Shown piece after piece: positions 9,631 to 18,951 of a DNA stretch of 64,000 nt; position 1 is the stretch's first letter, and every line of letters begins with the position of its first letter. This stretch comes from Rhodobacteraceae bacterium Alg231-04 (GTDB lineage: Bacteria > Pseudomonadota > Alphaproteobacteria > Rhodobacterales > Rhodobacteraceae): positions 248,001-312,000 of the forward strand of contig FREY01000004.1 in the NCBI GenBank assembly GCA_900143635.1, read 5' to 3'. The notes below the pieces were generated by a model. The model was not told the origin of the DNA, made no database searches, and saw only the letters and a program-made list of their open reading frames with translations. The translations under genes and the position numbers were made by a program.

Positions 9631-10701
9631 CTAGCGCCCTTTGATCACCATCAGCTCTCCAATGTTTTCGGCGGTGATATAGCCGACCATCTGCCCCTGT
9701 ACGGTACAGACCGCCACGGCAGGTGCCCCTTGATGCAATCTGTTCAAAACGGTTTCCAACCCAGTGGCAAGCCCGACCTTGGGGATGTCCGTTTCCATGA
9801 TTGACGCCACCGGCACCATTTTCGATCCCTCGCCGGCCAGTGCCGCAAACAACTGCGCGCGGGTGACAAAGCCCTGCAACATGCCCTCATTGTCCAGCAC
9901 CGGGAATTCATGCTGCGTGGTGCGGATGACCGCTGCGGTGGCGATGTCGAGCGTGTCGCTGGGGGTCAGGGCCTCGAAGGAGGTGATCATTGCCTCGCGG
10001 GCCATCATCCGCCGGGCCACCGCCCGCATCACCACATCCTGGCTTTCTGCATTGGCGGCGACAAAGACAAAAACCGCGACCAGAACCAGCATCGGATTGC
10101 CGCTGGTAAGGCCGGCATAGCCCAGCAGAACCGAAACCATTTGCCCTGCCGCCGCCGCCATCCGCGTGGCTTTGACCCGATCCATTCGCAGACAGAGCAC
10201 AGCGCGCAGCACCCGGCCGCCGTCCATTGGAAAGGCGGGGATCATGTTGAACAGCGCCAGGATCAGGTTAACCATGGCCAGCTGCCCCATCAGGCCGGGC
10301 CCATCGCTGCCCAGCTGGCTCAGCTCGGCGAAGGACGCCTTGGCACCAAGGGCCACCAGAACAGCCCAGATCACCACGTTCACTGCGGGTCCGGCAAAGG
10401 CGACTGCGATCTCCTGCATCGGCTTTTCCGGCATCCGTTCCAGCCGGGCCAACCCGCCAATCGGCAACAGGGTGATGTCGGGGGTGCGGATGCCATAGCG
10501 GCGCGCCATCAGAGCATGGCCAAATTCATGGGCCACAACACATGCAAAAAGGGCCAGCACGAACAGGGTGTTTTCCACCGCTGCCTGCCAGCCCTGATCT
10601 GCATAGGCCGCTGCCCCGATCCAGGCCAGCAGCAGAAAGAAAGTCACGTGAACCCGGATTTCGGAGCCAAATAGGCGACCTATCGGGAAGGACCAAGTCA
10701 T
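9631..10701 (-). CDS. Site-2 protease family (M50) metalloprotease with two CBS domains
   Basis: The 356-residue protein has about six membrane segments. The zinc motif HEFGH is at residues 58-62, and a second conserved motif, PAFPMDGGRVLR, supplies the third ligand Asp. A pair of CBS domains occupies about residues 235-350. This is the SpoIVFB-like CBS-containing branch rather than the PDZ-containing RseP branch, so it probably cleaves within the membrane under control of an adenosine ligand. It lies 32 bases after ssb on the same strand, and a small hairpin overlaps its ribosome binding region. Confidence 0.88.
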   Translation of the reverse strand: MTWSFPIGRLFGSEIRVHVTFFLLLAWIGAAAYADQGWQAAVENTLFVLALFACVVAHEFGHALMARRYGIRTPDITLLPIGGLARLERMPEKPMQEIAVAFAGPAVNVVIWAVLVALGAKASFAELSQLGSDGPGLMGQLAMVNLILALFNMIPAFPMDGGRVLRAVLCLRMDRVKATRMAAAAGQMVSVLLGYAGLTSGNPMLVLVAVFVFVAANAESQDVVMRAVARRMMAREAMITSFEALTPSDTLDIATAAVIRTTQHEFPVLDNEGMLQGFVTRAQLFAALAGEGSKMVPVASIMETDIPKVGLATGLETVLNRLHQGAPAVAVCTVQGQMVGYITAENIGELMVIKGR

Positions 10702-10702
10702 C

Positions 10703-10727
10703 GGGAGCTCTCCTTTTGGGGGCTCCC
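10703..10727 (-). promoter_or_regulatory. Hairpin around the ribosome binding site of the site-2 protease gene
   Basis: On the minus strand the arms GGGAGC and GCTCCC (six pairs) flank a loop that contains AAAGGAGA, the Shine-Dalgarno sequence of the protease gene. The 3' arm sits between the Shine-Dalgarno and the ATG. It could modulate translation of the protease relative to ssb, or it could be chance in GC-rich DNA. Confidence 0.3.
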
Positions 10728-10733
10728 TTTACC

Positions 10734-11279
10734 TTAGAACGGGATTTCGTCGTCGTCGATGTTATGCGACGAACCGCCCTGCTGGCCTCCGCCACCGAAG
10801 TTGCCGCCGCCACCCTGTGAACCGCCGCCTTGGCTGCCGCCATAGCCGCCGCCACCCTGGCCGCCGCCGTAGCCACCGCCACCGCCCTGCGAGCCGCCGA
10901 AGCCGCCGCCATCGCCGCCGCCTTCGCCACGACCGTCCAGCATGGTCAGGGTGGAGCCAAAGCCCTGCAGCACGATTTCAGTGCTGTAACGGTCCTGACC
11001 GTTCTGATCCTGCCATTTGCGGGTCTGCAGCTGGCCTTCGATATAAACCTTGGAGCCCTTGCGCAGATATTGCTCTGCCACCCGCACAAGACCTTCGCTG
11101 AAGATCGCAACCGAATGCCATTCGGTCTTTTCGCGGCGTTCGCCGGTGTTGCGGTCTTTCCAGTTTTCCGAGGTGGCAATGCGCAGGTTGCAGACCTTGC
11201 CGCCATTCTGGAAGCTGCGCACCTCTGGGTCGCGGCCCAGGTTGCCGATGAGCATGACTTTGTTCAGTGATCCGGCCAT
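10734..11279 (-). CDS. ssb: Single-stranded DNA-binding protein
   Basis: The 181-residue protein has an OB-fold domain (about 1-110, starting [21 protein letters not shown]), a long glycine/glutamine/serine-rich linker (about 115-172), and the acidic tip DDDEIPF that recruits replication and repair partners. It coats single-stranded DNA during replication, repair and recombination. A possible promoter and a 16-base palindrome lie upstream (11349-11395). Confidence 0.96.
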   Translation of the reverse strand: MAGSLNKVMLIGNLGRDPEVRSFQNGGKVCNLRIATSENWKDRNTGERREKTEWHSVAIFSEGLVRVAEQYLRKGSKVYIEGQLQTRKWQDQNGQDRYSTEIVLQGFGSTLTMLDGRGEGGGDGGGFGGSQGGGGGYGGGQGGGGYGGSQGGGSQGGGGNFGGGGQQGGSSHNIDDDEIPF

Positions 11280-11348
11280 GGAGTTCTTTCCTTCGTGTCT
11301 GTCCCAGCGCGGCGTGCGAATCCCGCAACGCCTGATTTTGAGCGCAAG

Positions 11349-11376
11349 ACTATAGGCCCACAGGCGCGCGTGAAAG
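11349..11376 (-). promoter_or_regulatory. Possible ssb promoter
   Basis: On the minus strand TATAGT (11349-11354) could serve as the -10 element and CTTTCA (11371-11376) as the -35, separated by 16 bases. The -10 lies about 70 bases before the ssb ATG. This is a pattern match only. Confidence 0.35.
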
Positions 11377-11379
11377 CAA

Positions 11380-11395
11380 AGTTCTGTGGAGAACT
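11380..11395. promoter_or_regulatory. Palindrome upstream of ssb
   Basis: The arms AGTTCT and AGAACT form a perfect 6-4-6 inverted repeat just upstream of the possible ssb -35 element. It contains GTTC/GAAC half-sites. The alphaproteobacterial LexA box is usually described as a GTTC direct repeat with a seven-base gap, which this does not match, so the binding protein is unknown. Confidence 0.35.
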
Positions 11396-11431
11396 GCCGG
11401 GGCTGCGCAAAATATGGCCCGCGATGCGCCT

Positions 11432-12187
11432 TCAGCGCATCCGCAACGCGCCGTCCAACCGGATGACCTCGCCATTGAGGTAGCCCATCTCGACAATGAA
11501 GCCGGCGAGACGGCCGTATTCAGATGGATCACCCAGACGCGCAGGGTTGGGCACATCTGTGGCCAGCTGTTCCTGCACCTCTTGCGGCAGGCCTGCCAAC
11601 ATCGGCGTCATGAAGATACCCGGTGCAATAGCCATCACGCGGATGCCCAAAGAGGCCAGATCACGGGCCATCGGCAGGGTCATTCCGGCAATGCCGCCCT
11701 TGGAGGCCGCATAGGCAGCCTGACCCTTTTGCCCGTCAAAGGCGGCGATAGAGGCCGTGTTGATGATCACTCCACGGGCGCCGTCCGGTTCCGGCTCATT
11801 CTTGGCAATTTCGACCGCAGCCAGACGGGAAACGTTGAAGCTTCCGACAAGGTTGATGTCGATGGTGCGCTTGAAAGCGTCCAGCGGATGGGGCCCCTCG
11901 CGGCCGAGGGTTTTCATGCCGATGGCAATGCCCGCACAGTTTGCGCAGGCGGTGATGGAACCCATGTTTTTGACTGCAAACGCGATGGCCGCTGCGACCG
12001 AGGCCTCATCCGTCACATCGGTTTCGGCAAAATAGCCGCCAATTTCGGCAGCGACCTTGGCGCCGCGGTCGGCGTCTCGGTCCAGAATTGTGACCTGCGC
12101 GCCCGCTTGTGCAAAGTGGCGCGCGGTGGCCTCGCCCAGTCCAGAGGCACCTCCGGTGATGACGGCGGCGGTGGTTGCGAGTTTCAT
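11432..12187 (-). CDS. Short-chain dehydrogenase, 3-hydroxyacyl-CoA dehydrogenase type-2-like
   Basis: The start chosen is ATG 12187 ([13 protein letters not shown]), preceded by the strong Shine-Dalgarno GGGAGGGGAG; an in-frame ATG 36 bases further upstream lacks this support. The 251-residue SDR protein has the NAD motif TGGASGLG near the N-terminus, a catalytic Ser in [11 protein letters not shown] and the Tyr-x-x-x-Lys pair in AAYAASKGG. The whole sequence resembles HSD17B10-type 3-hydroxyacyl-CoA (3-hydroxy-2-methylbutyryl-CoA) dehydrogenases of fatty and branched-chain acid oxidation. No beta-oxidation partner genes are adjacent, so the substrate remains inferred. Confidence 0.85.
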   Translation of the reverse strand: MKLATTAAVITGGASGLGEATARHFAQAGAQVTILDRDADRGAKVAAEIGGYFAETDVTDEASVAAAIAFAVKNMGSITACANCAGIAIGMKTLGREGPHPLDAFKRTIDINLVGSFNVSRLAAVEIAKNEPEPDGARGVIINTASIAAFDGQKGQAAYAASKGGIAGMTLPMARDLASLGIRVMAIAPGIFMTPMLAGLPQEVQEQLATDVPNPARLGDPSEYGRLAGFIVEMGYLNGEVIRLDGALRMR

Positions 12188-12254
12188 AAGGGCTCCCCTC
12201 CCGTGAAATGAACAAGTGTTCAATAACAGGGGGAGGCAGGGTCTGTCCAGCCTG

Positions 12255-13178
12255 TCAGGCCGCCATCATTCTGCGGTCCAGTGCCGCGAGCGGGCGAAAC
12301 AGGCGGCGGGCAGGCGGCCAATAAGCCCAGGTGCCGCCCAATGCCTGAAGCCGCGCGCCGGTGCCCAGTTTGAAACGGGCAAGCCCTGCGGCGTCTTCTG
12401 TATTGATCACCCCAAAGTCGAGCTGACGGCATCCTTTGGCGCTGAGCCAGCTGGCGGCCTCCCACAAAAGCAGGTTATGGGCCGACAGCTGTTTGCCGCG
12501 CGGGGTGGCATGGCTGAGGTGATACGTGGCACCGGCCCCGTGCCGCAGGATCAGCACGGCGGCGATGGGGTCTTTGCCTTCAAAGGCCTGAAACAGCTTG
12601 GCCTTGCCGGGGTTCGCCTTTACATAGGCAAGGGTGAGCGCGGCTGGCCAGCTTTTATACCCGTTGGCCTGTTGTTGCAGCGCATCCGCGGTGAACAGCC
12701 AGTGATTTGGATCTGTCGGCATGGTCTGGCGGGTGATCCGCAGCCCTTGGCCTTCTGCATGGTTCAACCTGTTGCGCCATTTCTGGTGCAGGGCAGCGCG
12801 GCGTGTTTCCTGATCAATGTTCAGGTCCCACAGGGCGACCTTGGCCGGGCTCATCAGCGGCACGGCACCAAGGCTGGCCAATTCGGGCACCTGATTATCA
12901 GGGGACAGAATGACCGGCGTGCGGCGCAGGCCTTCCTCTTGCAGCATTTCCAGCAGGCGCAGCGGTTTGGCGATATGGGCCCGGTTGACCATCGCTGCCG
13001 GGATTCCCCGGAAGGTGCGCCGCAGAACCAACGTGTCCTTCAGCCGGTTCAGCACCAGAGGCTGCTGGCCGACAAGGCGCAGCGCCGCCGCAAATTCGGG
13101 CGACTGCTGGAGCGGAGCAATGCGACTGTCGGTTTTGGGTGGGCGGGGCATGACATCTGCTGGCAAGAAATCGAACAT
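12255..13178 (-). CDS. GNAT/FemAB-like acyltransferase domain protein
   Basis: The 307-residue soluble protein has a C-terminal region (about 130-290) resembling the acetyltransferase fold of FemAB/BioF2-like proteins. Recognisable pieces are KWRNRLNHAEGQGL, AAVLILRHGAGATYHLSHAT and the LLWEAASWLSAKGCRQLDFG segment. Such proteins transfer acyl or aminoacyl groups, but neither donor nor acceptor can be read here. It lies 67 bases upstream of the SDR gene on the same strand. Confidence 0.65.
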   Translation of the reverse strand: MFDFLPADVMPRPPKTDSRIAPLQQSPEFAAALRLVGQQPLVLNRLKDTLVLRRTFRGIPAAMVNRAHIAKPLRLLEMLQEEGLRRTPVILSPDNQVPELASLGAVPLMSPAKVALWDLNIDQETRRAALHQKWRNRLNHAEGQGLRITRQTMPTDPNHWLFTADALQQQANGYKSWPAALTLAYVKANPGKAKLFQAFEGKDPIAAVLILRHGAGATYHLSHATPRGKQLSAHNLLLWEAASWLSAKGCRQLDFGVINTEDAAGLARFKLGTGARLQALGGTWAYWPPARRLFRPLAALDRRMMAA

Positions 13179-13223
13179 AGCCGCATTAACCCTGCAGAAA
13201 CCTAAATGCTGGTTAATGGCAGC

Positions 13224-13361
13224 ATGAAAAATTCAAATCAAATCCTCGGCCATTCGGCCCCGGCGTCGCGGATGACAAAATCCGCAGCCTTCCTTGTGGC
13301 AGCCAGCCTGTCTGTTCCGGTTTTTCTAGTGCTTAGCCTGTTGGATCTGCTGTTGTTCTGA
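13224..13361 (+). CDS. Possible small membrane protein (45 residues)
   Basis: The frame encodes MKNSNQILG, a short polar stretch, then a hydrophobic helix rich in Leu and Val ending LLDLLLF. The composition suits a single-span membrane peptide. No strong Shine-Dalgarno is visible, and the frame runs opposite to both neighbours. It may be a real small gene or a chance frame. Confidence 0.35.
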   Translation: MKNSNQILGHSAPASRMTKSAAFLVAASLSVPVFLVLSLLDLLLF

Positions 13362-13403
13362 CGTCGCCAACGGGGTTTGCCGCCCGAAATGCCATTGCCG
13401 AAA

Positions 13404-13437
13404 GGCGCTTGATGGGCAAATCTGCCCGTCAAGCGCC
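13404..13437. terminator. Strong hairpin downstream of tyrS, probable terminator
   Basis: The arms GGCGCTTGATGGGCA and TGCCCGTCAAGCGCC pair over 15 positions with one G-U, with a four-base loop. The hairpin is 38 bases beyond the tyrS stop on the minus strand and is followed there by a short TTTC run. It could stop transcription from both sides. Confidence 0.65.
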
Positions 13438-13474
13438 GTTTCAATGCCCCGGCAGAGGCCGGTCGAGAGCTGGA

Positions 13475-14731
13475 TCAGCCGTCGAGCTGGACCAGCGCGT
13501 GGCGTTTCTTGCCTGCCGACAGTTTGATCGGTGAGGAAAGCGCGCCCGCATCGATCATCAGGCCGGCATCGGTCAGCGGTTTGTCGTCCAGTTTGGCACC
13601 GTTCTCGGAAATAAGGCGCTTGGCGTCCTTGCCTGATTTTGCCAGACCGGATTTGACGATCAGCTGCACGATCGACACGCCATCCCCCAGGTCCGCAGGT
13701 GTCAGGGTCAGGGTTGGCAGGTCATCGCCGACGCCACCCTTCTCAAACACTTCGCGGGCCGTGGCCTCAGCCGCCGTTGCGGCGCTGGCGCCGTGCAACA
13801 GGGCTGTGACCTCATTGGCCAGTCGCACCTTGGCCTCGTTGATCTCGGCTCCGGCCAGCGCGCCCAGACGGTTGCATTCATCAACCGGCAGCTCGGTATA
13901 GAGCTTGAGGAACCGGCCAACATCCGCATCCGTGGTGTTGCGCCAGAACTGCCAGAACTCGTAGGGGCTCAGCATGTCGGGGTTCAGCCAGATCGCACCA
14001 TTCTGCGATTTGCCCATCTTCTTACCATCCGAAGTGGTCAGCAGCGGCGAAGTGAGGCCATAGACCTCCTGATCAATGGTGCGGCGCGTCAGGTCGATAC
14101 CGTTGACGATATTGCCCCATTGATCGGACCCGCCCATCTGCAGGATGCAGCCGTAACGATTGTTCAGCTCCATGAAGTCATAGGCCTGCAGGATCATGTA
14201 GTTGAATTCGAGGAAGGACAGCGACTGTTCGCGGTCCAGCCGGGATTTCACGCTCTCAAACGACAACATCCGGTTGACCGAAAAGTGGCGGCCGATGTCG
14301 CGCAGGAATTCCAGATAGTTGAGGCCATCCAGCCATTCGGCATTGTTCAGCATCAGCGCCTTGTTGGGCGCATCGATTTCGTAATCGATATAGGCCGAGA
14401 ACACCTTCTTGATACCGGCGATATTGTCGTCGATCTGTGCCTCGGTCAGCAGCGGGCGTTCGTCCGCACGGAACGAGGGATCGCCCACTTTGGTGGTGCC
14501 GCCGCCCATCAGAGTGATTGGCTGGTGACCGGTCTTTTGCAGCCAGCGCAGCATCATGATCTGGATGAGCGAACCTACGTGCAGCGATTTGGCGGTTGCG
14601 TCAAAACCGATATAGCCCGGCTGGCCGGGTTTCATCAGGGCTTCGTCCAGACCCTGATAATCGGTGCAGTCGGAGAGATATCCTCGCTCCATCATGACGG
14701 CGACGAAATCCGATTTGGGATGGTAGGTCAT
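13475..14731 (-). CDS. tyrS: Tyrosine-tRNA ligase
   Basis: The 418-residue class I synthetase charges tRNA-Tyr. The HIGH-like signature is HVGS (residues 51-54) and the KMSKS-like signature is KMGKS in [12 protein letters not shown]. The tyrosine-binding segment [10 protein letters not shown] and the C-terminal S4-type RNA-binding region (about 350-415) are present. Length is normal. It is transcribed divergently from anmK. Confidence 0.96.
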   Translation of the reverse strand: MTYHPKSDFVAVMMERGYLSDCTDYQGLDEALMKPGQPGYIGFDATAKSLHVGSLIQIMMLRWLQKTGHQPITLMGGGTTKVGDPSFRADERPLLTEAQIDDNIAGIKKVFSAYIDYEIDAPNKALMLNNAEWLDGLNYLEFLRDIGRHFSVNRMLSFESVKSRLDREQSLSFLEFNYMILQAYDFMELNNRYGCILQMGGSDQWGNIVNGIDLTRRTIDQEVYGLTSPLLTTSDGKKMGKSQNGAIWLNPDMLSPYEFWQFWRNTTDADVGRFLKLYTELPVDECNRLGALAGAEINEAKVRLANEVTALLHGASAATAAEATAREVFEKGGVGDDLPTLTLTPADLGDGVSIVQLIVKSGLAKSGKDAKRLISENGAKLDDKPLTDAGLMIDAGALSSPIKLSAGKKRHALVQLDG

Positions 14732-14872
14732 GGCGTGCCTCGGCTTTTGAATAACCGTGACCGTATAAAACGCTATGCGCCCGGTTGGAACCTGTTTTCC
14801 CGCGAAATTCTGCGGTGTAAGAAGAAGGTTAACAGACAGAGCAGCCTCGGCAGCGTATCAAAAGGGCAGGCC

Positions 14873-15982
14873 ATGAGCAGAGCAATAGCAAAATCGGGTC
14901 CGGTGACTGCGCTTGGCGCGATGAGCGGAACCTCACTGGATGGTGTGGATGCGGCTGTTCTGGTGACAGATGGAACGAAGATTTATGACTTTGGTTCAGT
15001 CGGATACCGCCCTTACCTAACAGAGGAACAGGACATTCTGCGCAGCGCTCTGGGGCGGTGGGGCGGCGCCGAGGCTGAGGCGGCGGCAGCGGTGGTTGAC
15101 GCGGCTCACGCGGAATTGCTGTCGCGGTTTGATCAGGTCGAAATAATCGGCTTTCACGGGCAGACATTGGCTCATGCACCGCGGGTACAGGGCACATTGC
15201 AGGTCGGCGATGGTGGCGCACTTGCCGATCAGCTGGGAAAACCGGTGGTTTGGGATTTTCGCTCTGACGATGTGGCGATGGGCGGCGAGGGCGCGCCGCT
15301 GGCGCCGTTCTTTCATTTTGCTTGTGCCAAGTATCTGAAAATGACCGGCCCGGTGTGTTTCCTCAACCTTGGTGGTGTCGGCAATCTGACCTATGTGGAT
15401 CCGCGTTTCGAGACCCCGGAAGAGCCCGGCGCCTTGCTGGCCTTTGACACCGGGCCCGCCAATGCGCCGGTCAATGACCTGATGCAGTCGCGCCTTGGGG
15501 TGGCGATGGATGAAGGGGGTCAGACGGCGATGTCGGGCGAGGTGGAAACCGGCGCGCTGGAGCTGTTTCTGGCCGAGCCATATTTCTCAAGAATGCCGCC
15601 CAAATCACTGGACAGGAATGATTTTTCCGAAATGGTGACATTGGTGAAGGAACTGAATGACGCGGATGCCGCCGCGACATTGACCGCCATGTGTGCGGCC
15701 GGTGTGGCGCAGGGCATGGAGCATTTCCCCGAAACGCCCTCTGCGGTTCTGGTGACGGGGGGCGGTCGCAAGAACCCGGTGCTGATGGAGATGCTGCGGG
15801 TGTCCCTCGAATGCCCAGTCAAACCGATCGAGGAGGTGGGTCTGGACGGTGACATGCTCGAGGCCCAGGCCTTTGCCCATCTTGCCGTTCGGGTGGCGCG
15901 CGGCATGGCGACCTCCTGTCCGGGAACCACCGGGGTCAGCGCCTGTGTCGGCGGCGGCGTGGTCAGCGTGCCGCTGGCGTGA
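14873..15982 (+). CDS. anmK: Anhydro-N-acetylmuramic acid kinase
   Basis: The open frame runs far upstream through tyrS antisense, but the true start is ATG 14873 ([10 protein letters not shown]), giving 369 residues, the usual length. The nucleotide-binding [14 protein letters not shown] motif is at about residues 16-29. The enzyme phosphorylates and opens 1,6-anhydro-MurNAc from recycled peptidoglycan to MurNAc-6-phosphate. It sits divergent from tyrS, a common pairing in this group. Confidence 0.95.
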   Translation: MSRAIAKSGPVTALGAMSGTSLDGVDAAVLVTDGTKIYDFGSVGYRPYLTEEQDILRSALGRWGGAEAEAAAAVVDAAHAELLSRFDQVEIIGFHGQTLAHAPRVQGTLQVGDGGALADQLGKPVVWDFRSDDVAMGGEGAPLAPFFHFACAKYLKMTGPVCFLNLGGVGNLTYVDPRFETPEEPGALLAFDTGPANAPVNDLMQSRLGVAMDEGGQTAMSGEVETGALELFLAEPYFSRMPPKSLDRNDFSEMVTLVKELNDADAAATLTAMCAAGVAQGMEHFPETPSAVLVTGGGRKNPVLMEMLRVSLECPVKPIEEVGLDGDMLEAQAFAHLAVRVARGMATSCPGTTGVSACVGGGVVSVPLA

Positions 15983-16043
15983 CGGCCCGGAGAATTGCAA
16001 AATTCCGGCTCGGAAAATTGGAGTTTTTTGGCAGCGGAACAGA

Positions 16044-16943
16044 TCAGTCGCCGAGCGACCGGACGTAATCGCCCGTGAACGCCGCATAGCCATCCGAGGT
16101 TGATTTCAGATGTGCCTGCGTCATCCGGTGAAAGACCGGCAGCTGGTGGAAGGGCACATTGGGGTAGGCGTGATGCTCTGCATGATAGGGCATGTTCCAG
16201 GCCAGAAACCGCACCAGACGGTTGGTGTATGTGGTGCGTGAATTCTCCAGCATATTGGCCACCGGCGGGCAAAGCCCGTGTTCGGCCAGGAGGTACAGCC
16301 GCAGGAACGGCTGGCCGATCAGCAGTGGGATCAGCCAGAGCCACAGCGCCATAGGTGACGCCAAAAGGCTTGCAGCAACAATCACATACAGCGCGATGAT
16401 GATGCGCGCTTCGCGACGCATATCATCCTGGCGGCGGGCTGGAATATAGGGGGCGGCAATTGTACCAAAGGCGTTGGTGTACAGGGTCATCACCATTCCG
16501 CGCCAATAGCCCCAGCCGCTGAGGTATTTCAGCCATTGCGGCAGGTTTTCGGGCCGTGGGCCGCCCTCCAGTTCAGGATCGCGCTCCGGATCATTGGTGT
16601 ATTTGTGGTGGGCGAGGTGGAAGTAGCGGAACCAGATGAAGGGCAGCATAATCAGCGCGCCAATCACATGGCCGACCCATTCGTTCATCCAGACCGTCCT
16701 GAACGGCGTCTGGTGGGTGCACTCGTGGCTGAGCGTGAAAAGGAACACCAGCAGGATGCCCTGCGGCAGCATCAGCAACGGCCAAAGCGGCACTTGCGCT
16801 GCTATCCCGGCCGTACACACCGCAATCGCCAGCACATAAAGCGCCAAATGCCGCAACCCGGCATGATCGGATCGTTGGGTCAGTGCCGCCTTGGTTTCAG
16901 GCGACAGAGATTTGATGAGAGCGGTATGATCCATACTAGACAC
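16044..16943 (-). CDS. Membrane fatty acid desaturase family protein
   Basis: The 299-residue membrane protein has the three histidine boxes of membrane di-iron desaturases/hydroxylases: HECTHQ, HLAHHKY and HAEHHAYP. Four or so hydrophobic segments surround them. The last box followed by PNVPFHQLP resembles a branch acting on fatty acids or other lipids. The regiochemistry and substrate cannot be deduced. The gene follows the DUF985 gene by 36 bases on the same strand. Confidence 0.85.
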   Translation of the reverse strand: MSSMDHTALIKSLSPETKAALTQRSDHAGLRHLALYVLAIAVCTAGIAAQVPLWPLLMLPQGILLVFLFTLSHECTHQTPFRTVWMNEWVGHVIGALIMLPFIWFRYFHLAHHKYTNDPERDPELEGGPRPENLPQWLKYLSGWGYWRGMVMTLYTNAFGTIAAPYIPARRQDDMRREARIIIALYVIVAASLLASPMALWLWLIPLLIGQPFLRLYLLAEHGLCPPVANMLENSRTTYTNRLVRFLAWNMPYHAEHHAYPNVPFHQLPVFHRMTQAHLKSTSDGYAAFTGDYVRSLGD

Positions 16944-16979
16944 ATTTGTACAGCGTGAGTGATTCCCGCAAGACGCTTG

Positions 16980-17396
16980 TTAGCGCGGGATGTCGAAACC
17001 GGGGTCCGCCAGTTCGAACCCTTCGAACTGAAAGCCCGGCGAAACTGTGCAGCTGACCAATGTCCAGTCACCGGTTGACCGGGCTGCCTGCCAGTGGCCG
17101 GTGGGGACAACAATCTGTGGCGCGCCCTTGGTCAGATCAGGACACAGCAGATGGTCGCTTGCCGGGCCTTCATCCCCGGCACTCATCGACAAAACCAATG
17201 GAGCACCCGCATGGTAGAGCCAAATCTCGGCCGCATCGACCCGGTGCCAATGGCTGGCCTCTCCGGCGCCCAGCAGAAAATAGATACAGGTGCCCGTCGG
17301 GCGCCCGTCGTTTTCTGCCCGCCAAGTTTCCTTGTACCATCCGCCCTCCGGGTGACGCTGCAGCCCAAGGCGGTCGATGATCTCTTCTGCAGTCAT
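16980..17396 (-). CDS. Cupin-fold DUF985 family protein
   Basis: The start is taken as ATG 17396 (MTAEEIIDRLGL), preceded by AGGA; a longer frame extends 36 codons upstream. The 138-residue protein has the DUF985 opening LGLQRHPEGGWYKETWR and cupin strands with SHWHRVDAAEIW and PTGHWQAAR. The family resembles RmlC-like cupins but no activity is established. It lies divergent from selO. Confidence 0.85.
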   Translation of the reverse strand: MTAEEIIDRLGLQRHPEGGWYKETWRAENDGRPTGTCIYFLLGAGEASHWHRVDAAEIWLYHAGAPLVLSMSAGDEGPASDHLLCPDLTKGAPQIVVPTGHWQAARSTGDWTLVSCTVSPGFQFEGFELADPGFDIPR

Positions 17397-17443
17397 GTTC
17401 GCTTTCCTATGGTAAATCTGTATTTGGGGCATATGTTTGCGCC

Positions 17444-18862
17444 ATGACGCTTCAGATCCCCTTTGACAATACTTTCGCCCAGCTTGGGTCCGGTTTCCAC
17501 GCAAAACAGCGGCCGACGCCGGTGAAAGAACCGCGGCTTGTGGCCTTCAATGAAACACTTGCCGGGATTCTCGGGGTGACGGGCGGTGAGACGCAGGAAA
17601 TGGCCGCGGTCTTTGGCGGCAATCAGCTGCCAGACGGGGCCGATCCATTGGCACAAATCTATGCTGGGCACCAGTTCGGCAATTTCAATCCCCAGCTTGG
17701 CGATGGCCGCGCGCTATTGCTGGGTGAAGTCATGGGCAACGATGGCCAGCGGTATGACATTCAGCTAAAGGGGGCTGGGCCAACAGCCTTTTCCCGCAAT
17801 GGTGACGGGCGCGCTTGGCTCGGCCCGGTGCTGCGCGAATATGTTGTCTCCGAAGTGATGCATGCTTTGGGCATCCCCACCACCCGCGCACTGGCGGCTG
17901 TGGAGACGGGCGAGACGATCCAGCGCGAGCGCGGCCGCCCCGGCGCTGTGCTGACCCGCGTGGCCTCCAGCCACCTGCGTGTCGGCACTTTCCAGTTTTT
18001 CGCCAGCCGCGGTCAGACAGAAAACCTGAAGATCCTCACAGAGTATGCCATTCAGCGCCACCACCCGGATGTCTCCGGCCCAATGGGCCTGCTGCGGGCG
18101 GTGCGCGATGCCCAAAGCCAGCTTATTGCGGCCTGGATGTCCGTGGGCTTCATTCACGGGGTGATGAACACCGACAATTGCGCCATCTCGGGCGAGACGA
18201 TCGACTACGGCCCCTGCGCTTTTATGGATCTCTATCACCCCAATACGGTGTTCAGCTCGATCGATCAGCGTGGCCGCTATGCCTATTCCAACCAGCCCGA
18301 CATCGCGGTTTGGAACCTGGCCCAGCTGGCAACCGCTCTGATCCAGCAGCTTGAGGATCCGCAAGAGGCGGTGGAAGAAGCGACCGAGATCGTCCATGCA
18401 ATGCCTGCGCTGACGGAACAAAACTGGCTGACACGTTTTCGCGCCAAAATCGGCCTGCCCGATGAACAGGCAGCAGATCAGGCGCTGATTACAGATCTGC
18501 TGTCACGCATGGCGGCCAATCAGGTCGATTTCACCAATGGTTTTCGCGCATTGAGCGGCGCACAGGCCCGCGCACAATTCACCGATCCAGCTGCCTTTGA
18601 CAGTTGGGAGGAAAAATGGGTCGCGCGGCGACAGGGTGAACCCCTGCCGGAAACGTCCATGAACGCCGCCAACCCGGCCTTCATTCCACGCAATCACCAA
18701 ATGGAGGCGATGATCTCTGCCGCCGAATCTGGTGACTACGACCTGTTCAACCGGCTGAACACGGTGCTGGCCACACCATTTGCCGACCAGCCAGATCACA
18801 AAGACCTGCAACAGCCCCCCTCCGCCGATCAGGTGGTTCAGGCGACATTCTGCGGCACCTGA
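17444..18862 (+). CDS. selO: Protein adenylyltransferase SelO (YdiU/UPF0061)
   Basis: The 472-residue pseudokinase-fold protein contains the family blocks QIYAGHQFGNF, LGDGRALLLGE, DIQLKGAGPTAFSR and GVMNTDNCAISGETIDYGPCAF. SelO transfers AMP from ATP to Ser/Thr/Tyr of redox proteins. The C-terminus ends TFCGT, so the residue that is selenocysteine in some eukaryotic homologues is cysteine or absent here. Full length. Confidence 0.94.
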   Translation: MTLQIPFDNTFAQLGSGFHAKQRPTPVKEPRLVAFNETLAGILGVTGGETQEMAAVFGGNQLPDGADPLAQIYAGHQFGNFNPQLGDGRALLLGEVMGNDGQRYDIQLKGAGPTAFSRNGDGRAWLGPVLREYVVSEVMHALGIPTTRALAAVETGETIQRERGRPGAVLTRVASSHLRVGTFQFFASRGQTENLKILTEYAIQRHHPDVSGPMGLLRAVRDAQSQLIAAWMSVGFIHGVMNTDNCAISGETIDYGPCAFMDLYHPNTVFSSIDQRGRYAYSNQPDIAVWNLAQLATALIQQLEDPQEAVEEATEIVHAMPALTEQNWLTRFRAKIGLPDEQAADQALITDLLSRMAANQVDFTNGFRALSGAQARAQFTDPAAFDSWEEKWVARRQGEPLPETSMNAANPAFIPRNHQMEAMISAAESGDYDLFNRLNTVLATPFADQPDHKDLQQPPSADQVVQATFCGT

Positions 18863-18951
18863 TCCCTTTCAACCGGCCCAAGACAAGCTCAGGGGTAAAG
18901 GGAGACCGCAACGAATTCAAAAGAGAGCGATCAGCCCTCATTATCAACGGG

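Noticed and set aside
10740-10935. Dense triplet-like repeat tract in the ssb tail (and likewise 20690-20860 in the helicase tail)
   Set aside because: Both encode Gly-rich low-complexity tails in well-supported genes; there are no equal spacers, so this is not a CRISPR or satellite array.
13793-14872. Open frame of 360 codons upstream of and in frame with anmK
   Set aside because: It lies antisense to tyrS. The real anmK begins at 14873 with the family's normal N-terminus and 369-residue length.
17012-17040. GTTCGAACC, which resembles a tRNA T-loop
   Set aside because: It lies inside the DUF985 gene and no acceptor, D or anticodon stems can be formed around it.
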